Notes: generated by a model from the letters alone, not told the origin. 64,000 nucleotides of DNA from an uncultured Duncaniella sp. (GCA_910578515.1 CAJTQR010000005.1:253939-317938), one strand, 5' to 3'. Shown: positions 26,943 to 35,032, counted from the stretch's first letter. A program made the numbers and translations.

Positions 26943-27189
26943 TTGAAAACAGAGGCTGCTCCTTTCGTGTGACCGGATGGGTCAAGGCTTCGGCAATGTG
27001 CGCTCTGAGCGAGTGAGTGAGTTTTCCGTAACCGCAGCGTAGCGGAGGCTACGTCAAACTCTCGACCGGAGCGATGGGCGTGCAGGGTCGCAGCCGAGTT
27101 GCTGACATTTTATGCGCCACCAACGTCGATGGCGAAATCTGCCGGATACAGCAGACAGATTTGCAAAGTGTGGCAGTCTCTGTTTTCAA
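26943..27189 (-). ncRNA. Retron msr-msd ncRNA
   Basis: On the minus strand the RNA starts with TTGAAAACAGAGACTGC (27189-27173) and ends with GCAGCCTCTGTTTTCAA (26959-26943). These are reverse complements with one mismatch, the a1/a2 pairing of a retron. Between them are short hairpins (AAATCTG/CAGATTT around 27135-27170, then GCCATC/TGGTGGC) and one long stem around 27010-27075 in which AGTTTGACGTAGCC faces GGTTACGGAAAACT, suited to be the msd. The RT start codon is 14 nt beyond the end. A -7 box TAAATTTG at 27217-27210 could start the transcript just before a1. Confidence 0.9.
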
Positions 27190-27209
27190 TGTCCTCGGTT
27201 GATGTATCA

Positions 27210-27217
27210 CAAATTTA
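27210..27217 (-). promoter_or_regulatory. Putative retron promoter -7 box
   Basis: TAAATTTG on the minus strand fits the Bacteroidetes -7 consensus TAnnTTTG and ends 20 nt before the a1 repeat of the ncRNA. A clear -33 TTTG is not seen. Confidence 0.55.
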
Positions 27218-27258
27218 GACATGTGATGTCTCATTATGCGATACCGCTTATGGAAAAT

Positions 27259-27822
27259 TTACAGAAATTTGATTTTTGAGAAGTTTTTACCGTATTGGTC
27301 GGAGCAGTATTGGCGGCGACCGCATTTTTTGCAGTGTTCGCCGCGCCAGACACTGTCGAACTGCTCCATTGCGGATTCAACAAGAGTAGGGTTGTCGGTG
27401 AAGATTCCGGCTTCAAAGTTGCGTCGGGTAGGGCTTTTCATTCCCATTCCGGCTCCGGTGAGGTTGGCTGAGCCGATGTAAGCCCATTGTCCGTCAATAA
27501 CGATTATCTTGAAATGAACACGTGGGCATAGCATCCGTTCAAGAGCCGTTTTCAAGTTCGGATAACGGTCAAAGTCTTCGCGGAATGCCGGACCAGGTTC
27601 TTTTGCGTGAATGAGGCGAATTTCAACGCCTCGTCGCAATAATTGATTTAACACGGCAAGGAATGGCTCCGTTTCATTCCCAATTTTCACATGTAAGTCT
27701 TTGATGTCGGCTGTGCCAATCCAAAGAGTTTGCTTCACTGATGCTACCGTAGCCAATACGATATTGTAATGGTCAGTATCGGTTATAAATCTTATCATTA
27801 AGGACTGGGTATTTTCAGTCAA
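27259..27822 (-). CDS. Phospholipase D-like (PLD) nuclease domain protein
   Basis: The 187-residue protein has one HKD motif, HFKIIVID at residues 103-110, followed by GQWAYIGSANLTGAGMG, the classic PLD-superfamily active site. A single motif implies that two subunits form the active site, as in Nuc-type endonucleases. The C-terminus holds a small Cys cluster (CKKCGRRQYC), probably zinc-binding. It overlaps the start of the leftward operon's preceding gene (27815-28882) by 8 nt, so it ends the large WYL-RtcB cluster. A broken second copy lies beyond the retron at 25672-25840. Confidence 0.88.
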   Translation of the reverse strand: MTENTQSLMIRFITDTDHYNIVLATVASVKQTLWIGTADIKDLHVKIGNETEPFLAVLNQLLRRGVEIRLIHAKEPGPAFREDFDRYPNLKTALERMLCPRVHFKIIVIDGQWAYIGSANLTGAGMGMKSPTRRNFEAGIFTDNPTLVESAMEQFDSVWRGEHCKKCGRRQYCSDQYGKNFSKIKFL

Positions 27823-28882
27823 AGATACTAAGATATTCTGTAATATCTCGTTTCTTGGTTAGAAAATCCATACTGTCGCCCATTAGTTTGTTGCGACGTA
27901 TATCGCTGTCGCTCCATGTCGTGGTATGTGAAGCGAAGTATGTCAATCTGTTATATAGTTCCCAGAAGTTGATGTCGCTTTTTAGTCGATTGCACTTCAT
28001 TCGTGAGGTGTCATAACCTGAGGCGGCATAGAGTTGTATAAGCATGGCTATAGGTGCTATTTGCTCAGCTATATCAGCTTCTACACCGGCTCTAACAAGC
28101 AGTTTATTAGCGAACGCTACTTCGGCAACCGACGACTGCGTTTTTTTCGCTATGATAGCGGCCTCGAGATGACGTTCCCAGTTGAGGTTCATCAACCTCT
28201 TGTTATTGGGTAGCTCAAGTAATTTAGTTGCCGAATTAGGCATCATATCATATATCGTTGCTTCTTTCCGAGGCATAATTCGAGTGGCTCCATTTGAACA
28301 CACAAGCCGTTCAATATAGCTTCCCATCTCAATCCCGGCAAGACTCCATTTCATATATAGCCCATTTTTGAGGAACTCATCGTCAGGACCGAAGCCATCG
28401 AATTCTTCCTGATGGGGTTTCATGGTCAGCTCCACTCCATAGATTCCATTGAGACCGGTGCTGATAGACACGGGATAAAAGTCATTCCGGTCCATAAACA
28501 TTTCAGCGAAATCGAAAAAGGCTTCAGGGGATATAACTTCATGCCTAATGGCGGTTGCACCTTCGATGGTTCGTGACTCTGGATTGGCAATCAATGCAAT
28601 CTGATTTTGCTCGTTAGAGTTACCTGCAAGTGCGAAATAGTTTCGCAAATCGCGTGTTCCTTTATCACCAAAGCTTTCCTCAACTGCACATATTTGAGAC
28701 GTGGTTAATCCTACAAATCGGTCGATGGTGGACTGAACAGACGGGGTCACATGAATCTCCAGACCGTTGAGCTCAATCATATTATTGGCGCGACAATGCA
28801 GATTGGCCTTCTCAATCACTTTATAAGGGAACTGGTCATTGAGAATCTGACATTTTCGCTGTTGAAATTGATTTGAATCCAT
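27815..28882 (-). CDS. DUF932-like protein of unknown function
   Basis: The 355-residue soluble protein lacks a signal peptide and catalytic motifs I can name. Segments such as GLEIHVTPSVQSTIDRFVGL at the start and FWELYNRLTYFASHTTTW near the end resemble phage- and plasmid-borne DUF932-type proteins, but the match is by eye and moderate. It sits 19 nt after the RadA-like ATPase gene (28902-29765) and overlaps the PLD gene, so all three are likely one transcription unit. This unit has its own promoter at about 29832-29868. Confidence 0.6.
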   Translation of the reverse strand: MDSNQFQQRKCQILNDQFPYKVIEKANLHCRANNMIELNGLEIHVTPSVQSTIDRFVGLTTSQICAVEESFGDKGTRDLRNYFALAGNSNEQNQIALIANPESRTIEGATAIRHEVISPEAFFDFAEMFMDRNDFYPVSISTGLNGIYGVELTMKPHQEEFDGFGPDDEFLKNGLYMKWSLAGIEMGSYIERLVCSNGATRIMPRKEATIYDMMPNSATKLLELPNNKRLMNLNWERHLEAAIIAKKTQSSVAEVAFANKLLVRAGVEADIAEQIAPIAMLIQLYAASGYDTSRMKCNRLKSDINFWELYNRLTYFASHTTTWSDSDIRRNKLMGDSMDFLTKKRDITEYLSIFD

Positions 28883-28901
28883 TTTTTGAAGGAGTAAGTA
28901 A

Positions 28902-29765
28902 TTATTTGGTTCTGTCTAATGAGTTATTGAATAGTCGGTCAAATTCATCTGCTATGTTGCGGATGTTGTTCGAGGTCTCTTTTTGGAGTTGTTTAAGGCG
29001 TTGCTCCTTTTCATATCGCTCAGTGTCAAAGAACACATCGCCGGTAGTTGATAAACTGTAATACAGCTTTACCCCAACGTCGCCACGCCGATGTTTTGAA
29101 AAAAACACATACCGGTCAGAATAAATGTTCTTCGGATTGTCAAGTCGAAGTCCCATCATGGCGGTTATCATATGCTTCAATCTATTTGAGCCAATGAATG
29201 CCCCGCTTTTAGTTACTTGTTGAATTGTCAGTACTGTGGTGTTTACCTGACGGTCATTCCGCGCTTTATTCTGATGTTTTATCAAAGCCAATAGTTGGCT
29301 TTCTGCTTTCTTTTGCGTGATATTCTCCTCTTCTTTAATAATGCCTTGGAGTTCATAAAAAGAATCTATCGCAACAATATCCCATCCTTGGCTGAGAACA
29401 TCAGAGACCAATGCAAGATTATGAACGCAATTATCAAAATCAGCCTCAACAAAAAGAATCTCGATTTCGCTGAACTTAGGAAATCGCTGGACATAGATAG
29501 CCAAATCAATCTCATTCATTTCTGCACTGATGAAGAGTATGCGAGTTTCTGGTTGCAACCGCAGAATGTTTGCTAACATATCAAGAAGTATTGTTGTTTT
29601 GCCTACTCCCGGATCGCCAATTATCATATAGTTGACGCCTTTGGGCAGCCCGTTATAACTGCACAGAAGATTGTCGAGAACTGTGCCGGTAGCGAAGTTA
29701 ACAAACAGAGATTTGTCAAACCTTACATCACGCATTTTAACTATTTTACCGACAGATGATTTCAT
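28902..29765 (-). CDS. RadA/RecA-like ATPase
   Basis: The 287-residue ATPase carries a Walker A motif GDPGVGKTT at residues 50-58, a FISAEMN segment after strand 2, a Walker B strand (DIVAIDSFYEL near 129) and a KHRRGDVG box near 226. That box corresponds to the KNRFG motif of RadA/Sms, which drives branch migration in recombination. It lacks RadA's zinc finger and Lon-like domain, so it is a stand-alone core. The C-terminus is a charged coiled-coil-like tail (YEKEQRLKQLQKET). It is likely a DNA-remodelling motor of the island. Confidence 0.85.
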   Translation of the reverse strand: MKSSVGKIVKMRDVRFDKSLFVNFATGTVLDNLLCSYNGLPKGVNYMIIGDPGVGKTTILLDMLANILRLQPETRILFISAEMNEIDLAIYVQRFPKFSEIEILFVEADFDNCVHNLALVSDVLSQGWDIVAIDSFYELQGIIKEEENITQKKAESQLLALIKHQNKARNDRQVNTTVLTIQQVTKSGAFIGSNRLKHMITAMMGLRLDNPKNIYSDRYVFFSKHRRGDVGVKLYYSLSTTGDVFFDTERYEKEQRLKQLQKETSNNIRNIADEFDRLFNNSLDRTK

Positions 29766-29831
29766 ATAAATCCTTCTATGCTTACAAATTAGTACTCTAT
29801 CTACAAAAAACTATTGTTAGATAACTTGCGG

Positions 29832-29868
29832 CAAAAGTAATACAGACATGATGCAGATTGCGATGCAA
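29832..29868 (-). promoter_or_regulatory. WYL1-type promoter motif upstream of RadA-like gene
   Basis: On the minus strand, TTGCATCGCAATCTGCAT continues to a TACTTTTG -7 box at 29839-29832, with exactly 26 nt between TTG and the box. The same TTG-N26-TAnnTTTG layout with similar bases recurs at 31203-31167, 32937-32901, 34583-34547 and 35134-35098. Confidence 0.55.
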
Positions 29869-29883
29869 GATGAAAATTCATAT

Positions 29884-30120
29884 TCAATTTTTGAAAGAGT
29901 CCTCAATTTCATCCATCATTTCTTGACTGGTATCTAACGCTTCTTTCACTGCTATCAGCAGATGTTTCCCAAGTAGTGCACAACCGATTATAACGCCAAT
30001 CATGGCTTTGATTAGTCCATGATGGTTCGGACCGACGAATGAGGCTATACCTCCGATTATCCCGATGAAAGCACCATATTTCATCAGTTGTAGTTGGACT
30101 TTGGCAAATCGTTGCATCAT
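29884..30120 (-). CDS. Small membrane protein paired with FtsZ-like protein
   Basis: The 78-residue protein has two hydrophobic segments (YGAFIGIIGGIASFV and AMIGVIIGCALLGKHLLIAV) and a charged acidic tail (EMMDEIEDSFKN). Its ATG overlaps the TGA of the FtsZ-like gene (ATGA), so the two proteins are probably made in fixed ratio. I do not recognise the family. It could anchor the FtsZ-like partner to the membrane. This is inferred only from gene order and topology. Confidence 0.75.
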   Translation of the reverse strand: MMQRFAKVQLQLMKYGAFIGIIGGIASFVGPNHHGLIKAMIGVIIGCALLGKHLLIAVKEALDTSQEMMDEIEDSFKN

Positions 30121-30854
30121 AATTTCAAATCCTTTCCTGCCACAATTGTGGATAAACGAACTTCGCCGATTGTCATATTTTCATCGTGAAATATCCCCCA
30201 AAGCGAAGTTATCTCGTCAGAAAAATTTGAGAGGAAGTCAGATAGCGGTTTTATCTCATTCATTGTAAGGGTTGGTTGCATATCACGGTTGAAGAAGATA
30301 GATGTGATGATTCTTTCAACAGAGGCTATTTCATGATTTGAAAATTTCCTGTCAATCTTTGAAATAGCATCCGCAACTCGTGAGCCATCTTCTTTACCAA
30401 CGGTTTCAATGATTTTGAAGAATCCTGAATTACGGAGTGTTAAAGAAATATCGTTGAAATCAAGACAAATGTATCCATGCTTTGTAATAATATCAAGAAT
30501 AGCCTTGACATCATTATACATAGACTCAATATCGGTAATTGACTGAGAATCACAAAAAGATGTTGTACTAATAATGGGTGCAGTTGATATGATTAGTGTC
30601 AAGACTCCGGCCTGATAAAAGCTTTTTGCAATATCTGTAGCAGTATCTCTGTGCTCATCAGCTAATATGATGACCATACAATCCTCATCGGTAGGTGAAA
30701 CTGATTCATCTTGGCTTATAACTGAGGCTGAGATACCCTCATATTCTAATGTCCCGATTTTAGATATTATCGGTTTTATGTTGTCTCCAATCCCCATTAT
30801 GCGGAAACTTACTGGGAGTTTGCTTGGAAGGTCGATTGATAAATCTTCTATCAT
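30117..30854 (-). CDS. Degenerate short FtsZ-like protein
   Basis: The 245-residue protein follows the FtsZ fold in reduced form. The N-terminus VSFRIMGIGDN matches the first strand and loop, but Gly residues of the nucleotide loop are lost. The position of the GGGTGTG loop reads ILADEHRDTAT and is followed by AGVLTLIISTAP, as in FtsZ. The C-terminal half matches well: ICLDFNDISLTLRNSGF corresponds to the FtsZ synergy loop (NxDFADV), then a helix with KEDGSRVADAISKI, and SLWGIFHDENMTIGEVRLST near the end, which resembles the IIFGAxxDENL...IRVTVIATG block. I infer loss of GTP binding with the T7-loop face retained, so it could cap or bind filaments of the host FtsZ. Confidence 0.65.
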   Translation of the reverse strand: MIEDLSIDLPSKLPVSFRIMGIGDNIKPIISKIGTLEYEGISASVISQDESVSPTDEDCMVIILADEHRDTATDIAKSFYQAGVLTLIISTAPIISTTSFCDSQSITDIESMYNDVKAILDIITKHGYICLDFNDISLTLRNSGFFKIIETVGKEDGSRVADAISKIDRKFSNHEIASVERIITSIFFNRDMQPTLTMNEIKPLSDFLSNFSDEITSLWGIFHDENMTIGEVRLSTIVAGKDLKL

Positions 30855-30919
30855 CTGATTATGAGTGTTCGGATAACGAACGACAATTACGTCGACTGCT
30901 ATCCAAGTTAATGGTTCAG

Positions 30920-31138
30920 TTATAGTTTTTCAACGTTGAGGTTGTTGGCGTTGATGAATCCGGTGGGAAAATCGACATTGTACTTCATCTTCATCTGACG
31001 CTGTACTTCTGCCTTTACGGTTGAACTGCCCCATGGGAAAGTAGTGCTGTTATACGGAATTTCAACATTCATCCCGGCTTCGAGACGCTGACCGTTGCTT
31101 AAAAGTAATTTCTTAGTAGTTAATTTGAATATTGCCAT
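30920..31138 (-). CDS. DUF6140-like small protein
   Basis: The 72-residue protein (MAIFKLTTKKLLLSNGQRLEAGMNVEIPY at the start, LNVEKL at the end; only parts quoted) resembles the small DUF6140-type proteins of Bacteroidales. A paralogue-like protein of 67 residues lies at 36997-37200 and ends AVEKL. Function is unknown. Both are next to WYL regulators and RtcB genes, one in each of the divergent clusters. A promoter motif of the cluster type precedes it (31167-31203). Confidence 0.65.
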   Translation of the reverse strand: MAIFKLTTKKLLLSNGQRLEAGMNVEIPYNSTTFPWGSSTVKAEVQRQMKMKYNVDFPTGFINANNLNVEKL

Positions 31139-31166
31139 ATCGGTATTATTTTTATGGTTGATATAG

Positions 31167-31203
31167 CAAAATTATACAGGCAATGTATCAGTTTTGGTGA
31201 CAA
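31167..31203 (-). promoter_or_regulatory. WYL1-type promoter motif upstream of DUF6140-like gene
   Basis: On the minus strand TTG at 31203-31201 is followed after 26 nt by TAATTTTG at 31174-31167, with CCAAAACTGATACATTGCC between them. The layout equals that of the other four leftward-cluster promoters, although the bases match less well. Confidence 0.45.
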
Positions 31204-31223
31204 GATAATAATTTTTCTGGAAT

Positions 31224-31928
31224 TTATTTTGATGTCATTGCCCCCACGCTATAATAGTTACCTGAGAGCCAATCTACGATTTCTCCTCCGCTCTCTCTGA
31301 CTTTATTCGTTAGCCATTTCAGAGATTGAGAAGATAGGCTATTGCAAAATTCAACACAGACTTTTGATAATGGGGCATTATTGTTAATCTTTATGTGTTT
31401 TAGATTGCTGCAACCATAAAGACCAAGGATTCCAATCATTGAGTTTCGGGCAATGTCGAGGGTAACTATTTCAGAGTTTTTACAATGAAGACGTTTCAAT
31501 TCCGACAGCTCATTTAATTCCAATGTAACGCCTCTATATGATTCATAATCAAGATATGAGAGGTAAGGACATCCCCTTAAATTCATACATTCAAGTTGAT
31601 GGAATGTCAACGCTTTTAGACTTGGGCAATTATCTATCACAAGCTCTCTTGCGTTAGTTTCCCATAGTCCATCGACTATTGAAAGCACACTGTCAAAATC
31701 ATCAGAGAAAAACTCAATAATGTAAGGTGTTATAACTTTGGGATTCCTGTATAAATGCTCAGCTCTACACCATGAATCTTTATAATATGGGGCAAATATG
31801 GCTGTTGTGTTTCCATCGCCCCAATATATAGTCACAGAGGTGCCCATGCGTAGTTTGACATCAAACCATATATGGTTCCCCTCTGTCCATGTCTTGGTTT
31901 CTCCGTAGATTGTTATCTGTTTAATCAT
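31224..31928 (-). CDS. Leucine-rich-repeat-like protein
   Basis: Starting at the ATG at 31928 (MIKQITIYGETKTWTEGN), the product has about 234 residues. The first part is beta-rich (VTIYWGDGNTTAIF). From about residue 100 on there are repeats of the LRR kind (LVIDNCPSLKALTF, LECMNLRGCPYLSYLDYE, LKRLHCKNSEIVTLDI, ILGLYGCSNLKHIKI), as in leucine-rich surface or recognition proteins. There is no signal peptide, so it is probably cytoplasmic and could bind a protein. It begins 33 nt downstream of the WYL regulator's stop on the same strand. Longer frames from 32000 overlap that gene and are less likely. Confidence 0.7.
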   Translation of the reverse strand: MIKQITIYGETKTWTEGNHIWFDVKLRMGTSVTIYWGDGNTTAIFAPYYKDSWCRAEHLYRNPKVITPYIIEFFSDDFDSVLSIVDGLWETNARELVIDNCPSLKALTFHQLECMNLRGCPYLSYLDYESYRGVTLELNELSELKRLHCKNSEIVTLDIARNSMIGILGLYGCSNLKHIKINNNAPLSKVCVEFCNSLSSQSLKWLTNKVRESGGEIVDWLSGNYYSVGAMTSK

Positions 31929-31960
31929 AGTTATCCGAATACTTCGCAACTCTTGCGTTT

Positions 31961-32866
31961 TCAGTCGTTTTTGTAAAGTTCGTGCATATCTGAAATCCAA
32001 CCTCTCATTGTCTGGCGAAGCGATGTGGGTGAAATCACTTCTATCATAGCTCCTGCCTGAAGCAGTTTCATCACAAAGTCGTAAGTAGGCGCAAGATACA
32101 ATTCAAAATCAGCATATTCTCCATTATCTTCAACCAACTTCTGGCTGTGATGTAGTGGCAATGATTTGAGATAGGGAGTATGGTCAGCATTTGAGCGAAT
32201 TACAATTCGCTCAGGTTCTACATCGTCATCAATCACTATACCAAAGTAATTTGAGAAATATTCTGAGGATGAGAAGTTTTTGGGCAATTTGTATTCCTGT
32301 TCCGTAATCGCCACCAATTCAATGCGGTCGAGTCCATATAGCCGAATTGTATCCTTGCTAAGATTATGACCGAGCATATACCAGCGGTTTTCATAAAGCT
32401 TGACACAATATGGCTCAACTGGAATTTTGAATGACCGTGAATACTTGAATGCCCTATACTCTATGTTGACTACACGGTTCTCTTTCATAGCCTCCAGTAG
32501 GGTGGTGAGGTGGTCACGACCAGAAGGAATCTCGTCAACAACAATTCTATCTTTCAGAGAAAGATTTTCTCCGATTAGATTACCAACTGCAAATGAATCA
32601 AGCATCCACTTTTTCAACTCGTCCTCATCGATATCTTCAGGATTAGCGATAAAATAGAGGTAGCCGCCTACCCGTTGGCAATCAATGATGATGCCGAACT
32701 GCGAGAAGATGGCATCGCGCCAGCGGTTGAATGTAGCACGGTGTAAAGGCTTGCAGTCGCTGAGGTCCTTGCAGCGTTCCCATTTGTCGGACAAATCCCT
32801 ATGCGAGATTTTTCCGGCACGTCTGATTGTCTCTATCAGCCAAGTGTATTTCTGTAGTTGAGTCAT
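31961..32866 (-). CDS. WYL-domain transcriptional regulator (WYL1)
   Basis: The 301-residue regulator has an N-terminal winged-helix-like region (YTWLIETIRRAGKISHRDLSDKW), a middle region (RFSRDHLT-type segment DEIPSGRDHLTTLLEAM) and a WYL domain (VNIEYRAFKYSRSFKIPVEPYCVKLYENRWYMLGH, split here in prose: VNIEYRAF, then PYCVKLYENRWYMLG). WYL domains sense nucleic-acid or nucleotide ligands and regulate defence loci. It is similar to the second WYL protein at 37785-38687. Its own promoter (32901-32937) carries a motif shared with other genes of the leftward cluster, so autoregulation is likely. Confidence 0.9.
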   Translation of the reverse strand: MTQLQKYTWLIETIRRAGKISHRDLSDKWERCKDLSDCKPLHRATFNRWRDAIFSQFGIIIDCQRVGGYLYFIANPEDIDEDELKKWMLDSFAVGNLIGENLSLKDRIVVDEIPSGRDHLTTLLEAMKENRVVNIEYRAFKYSRSFKIPVEPYCVKLYENRWYMLGHNLSKDTIRLYGLDRIELVAITEQEYKLPKNFSSSEYFSNYFGIVIDDDVEPERIVIRSNADHTPYLKSLPLHHSQKLVEDNGEYADFELYLAPTYDFVMKLLQAGAMIEVISPTSLRQTMRGWISDMHELYKND

Positions 32867-32900
32867 GAGCTATTCCTTTGTTGGTTTTGTTAATGCTCTG

Positions 32901-32937
32901 CAAAGTTAACGCAAACTTGGCGCATTTTATGATACAA
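32901..32937 (-). promoter_or_regulatory. WYL1-type promoter motif upstream of WYL1
   Basis: On the plus strand GGCGCATTTTATGATACAA (32919-32937) matches GACGCATTTTACGATACAA (35116-35134) at 17 of 19 positions. On the minus strand it reads TTGTATCATAAAATGCGCC, and a -7 box TAACTTTG follows at 32908-32901. TTG and the box are 26 nt apart, as in the other copies. Confidence 0.65.
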
Positions 32938-32946
32938 GTTTGATAA

Positions 32947-33264
32947 TTATTCCTCCACAGGGAAAATATCAATGTCAGAACATGCACAATACTCATCCCA
33001 AGAAACAATGTTTCTCACAACAAGTCTTCCTTGTCCATCTTTGTCAATATAATAGTATTCGTATTCTGTAAAGTCCAACTGAATATATATTTGCAGGTGG
33101 TTGTCGCTTTCGGTAAGCTCCATACCCATTATTGCAAATCGTTCATCGTTATCTACGAAAAATTTGTGTAAATCGTAATACCCTTCTACCATTTTACTGA
33201 AGAAGGCATGACGTTTACGCATCATTTCAATACGTTCGTCATCAGTCATACAAACCAAATCCAT
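32947..33264 (-). CDS. Small acidic protein downstream of RtcB1
   Basis: The 105-residue soluble protein has a helical start (MTDDERIEMMRKRHAFFSKM) and a beta-rich second half (YIQLDFTEYEYYYIDKD). I do not recognise it. Its ATG overlaps the TAA of the rtcB gene by one base, so it is coupled to the ligase. It could be a cofactor or modulator of RtcB1. It is unlike archease, the known RtcB activator, in length and motifs, so I do not call it that. Confidence 0.7.
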   Translation of the reverse strand: MDLVCMTDDERIEMMRKRHAFFSKMVEGYYDLHKFFVDNDERFAIMGMELTESDNHLQIYIQLDFTEYEYYYIDKDGQGRLVVRNIVSWDEYCACSDIDIFPVEE

Positions 33265-34520
33265 TATTTCGATGCTTTGAAGTTAAATATTGGACGTATG
33301 ATAGTGTCGATGTTGACTGTATCGCCTATGTTGGCAATAATCTCATCGGCTGGTTTATATACCATCGGTGATTCATCCCGGGTGAAGTCGTTGACACTCT
33401 CGGAATAGATTCCGGTCATTGAAGCTTCAAAGTCTTCCATCTTGATTTGCTCGTATGCCTGTGTACGGCTCAGTACACGTCCGGCTCCATGCGGTGCGGA
33501 ACAATTCCAGTCAGGATTGCCTTTACCGGTACAGAGCAATGAACCGTCACGCATATTCAGAGGAATAATGCACCGTTCACCTTCAGCTGCTGAGATAGAA
33601 CCTTTACGGATGATGTTATCATCACTGATATAGTTGTGGACAGATTCAAATTCTTCTTTTATCTCAATGTTAGGAAAGAATTTAAGCAGCAAAAGAGAGA
33701 TGAGCTTGCGGTTCAATACAGCCCAACGTTGGCAGATGCGCATATCATGTAGATAATCCTCACGAGCATCCCCTTCGACATAACACAAGTCTCGGGGCAA
33801 TCTTGGCTCTGCCACCTGCTGTGACTTGCGCATATTCTTGATTACACTCTGGAGTTCAGAGCGACGCCCAGCTTCCTTATATTCTTCGATTGTACGCTTG
33901 ATTGTCTCTTCAAACTCATCAGCACCCTCAGTCATGTGCTTGATAGCCCTGTTCTGATATATGTCAGCTACCTGCTTGCCAAGGTTGCGCGAACCGGTAT
34001 GGATAACGAGATAGACATTACCCTCATCATCCTTATCCAACTCTATGAAGTGGTTACCTCCCCCAAGCGAACCGATAGCTTTGTTGATGCGCCCGGAGTC
34101 CTTCAAATCACGGTAGCAGTAAAGTTCAGTTACAAGGCGCTTCGCTTCGCGGTAGATTTCCATCTCCTCCCCAACCAAAGGCTTAAACCCGAATCGGTCT
34201 TCCCGCACAATCATGCCAGACGGCACATTATTTCGGATATGCTCATGGAAGGCATGAAAGTCTATTTCTTCTATTCTCCCAAGATTAAGGATGCGCATAC
34301 CGCAGCCTATATCCACACCTACTATATTGGGAATCACCTTGTCGCCAAGGTTGCCCGTGAATCCGATGACGCATCCTGCTCCGGCGTGAACGTCGGGCAT
34401 TATGCGTATTTTTTTGTCAGAAAACACGTCGATAGAGAGCAAAGTTCTTATCTGCTCCAATGCGTTCTTCTCAATGTTGTCTGTGAATATCTTCACGTTG
34501 TGTCCTTCTATTGTCTTCAT
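33264..34520 (-). CDS. rtcB: RtcB family RNA ligase (RtcB1)
   Basis: The 418-residue protein has all core RtcB motifs: MPDVHAGAGCVIGFTG, GVDIGCGMR (metal-binding Cys near 73), GSLGGGNHFIEL, HTGSRNLG, and APHGAGRVLSRTQA with the guanylylated His. RtcB joins 2',3'-cyclic-phosphate or 3'-phosphate RNA ends to 5'-OH ends using GTP and Mn2+, repairing RNAs cut by toxins or ribonucleases. It starts about 26 nt after a -7 box TAATTTTG. A second RtcB with distinct features is encoded at 40285-41487 in the opposite cluster. This one lacks a PrfH neighbour. Confidence 0.95.
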   Translation of the reverse strand: MKTIEGHNVKIFTDNIEKNALEQIRTLLSIDVFSDKKIRIMPDVHAGAGCVIGFTGNLGDKVIPNIVGVDIGCGMRILNLGRIEEIDFHAFHEHIRNNVPSGMIVREDRFGFKPLVGEEMEIYREAKRLVTELYCYRDLKDSGRINKAIGSLGGGNHFIELDKDDEGNVYLVIHTGSRNLGKQVADIYQNRAIKHMTEGADEFEETIKRTIEEYKEAGRRSELQSVIKNMRKSQQVAEPRLPRDLCYVEGDAREDYLHDMRICQRWAVLNRKLISLLLLKFFPNIEIKEEFESVHNYISDDNIIRKGSISAAEGERCIIPLNMRDGSLLCTGKGNPDWNCSAPHGAGRVLSRTQAYEQIKMEDFEASMTGIYSESVNDFTRDESPMVYKPADEIIANIGDTVNIDTIIRPIFNFKASK

Positions 34521-34546
34521 AATCTGTTTCTTTCAATGTCATACGG

Positions 34547-34583
34547 CAAAATTAGAGCTAAGATGTCTCATAAAGCGTTTCAA
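34547..34583 (-). promoter_or_regulatory. WYL1-type promoter layout upstream of rtcB1
   Basis: On the minus strand TTG at 34583-34581 is followed after 26 nt by TAATTTTG at 34554-34547. The intervening bases (AAACGCTTTATGAGACATC) only partly match the copies at 32919 and 35116. The leader to the rtcB start is about 26 nt. Confidence 0.45.
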
Positions 34584-34585
34584 CT

Positions 34586-35032
34586 TTAGCCTTTATCAGT
34601 TCTACCTTGACTTTTAATCAAGTCTGAAATTATGTCGGCTGCAATCGAGTTAATATCATCACCATCCTCAAAGTTCATTTCTTGGTCAAGCCATTGAGTG
34701 ACATATTCATCAACCTTGGGAAGATTAGACAACCCTAACGCTTCAACCGTAGCAAATAAAGTCCCCAAACGACTCAGATATAGCGAATTTAACTGGAGTT
34801 CAGTAAACTGAAACTTGCTGTTGTCTTTGATAATTTTGTCAAGGACAACTTCTTTCTGTGTATCATACAGCTCTCCGTTTGCAAAACAATTCAGTCCTTT
34901 ACAAATATAGAATGGACGTTTGAATGGGAATCGTTCGATGTGTCCATCCCAGTCAATTTCCATAAAACCGATTCTATCATAAATGACGTGTGGATTTGCT
35001 TGTAAAAATACTTCTCGCCGTGTCATAATCAA
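34586..35032 (-). CDS. Uncharacterised protein heading leftward cluster
   Basis: The 148-residue soluble protein begins MIMTRREVFLQANPHVIYDR (the second Met gives a start 6 nt later). The first third is beta-rich with aromatic residues (GFMEIDWDGHIERFPFKRPF) and the rest is helical, ending with an acidic stretch (DQEMNFEDGDDINS). No family or motif is recognised. It is the first leftward gene from the divergent promoter region 35033-35244, and its promoter has the clearest cluster motif (35098-35134). Confidence 0.7.
   Translation of the reverse strand: MIMTRREVFLQANPHVIYDRIGFMEIDWDGHIERFPFKRPFYICKGLNCFANGELYDTQKEVVLDKIIKDNSKFQFTELQLNSLYLSRLGTLFATVEALGLSNLPKVDEYVTQWLDQEMNFEDGDDINSIAADIISDLIKSQGRTDKG

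Noticed and set aside
33936..34589. Plus-strand frame of 217 codons opposite rtcB1
   Set aside because: It lies wholly antisense to the well-supported RtcB1 protein, has no family features and arises from codon bias of the real gene.
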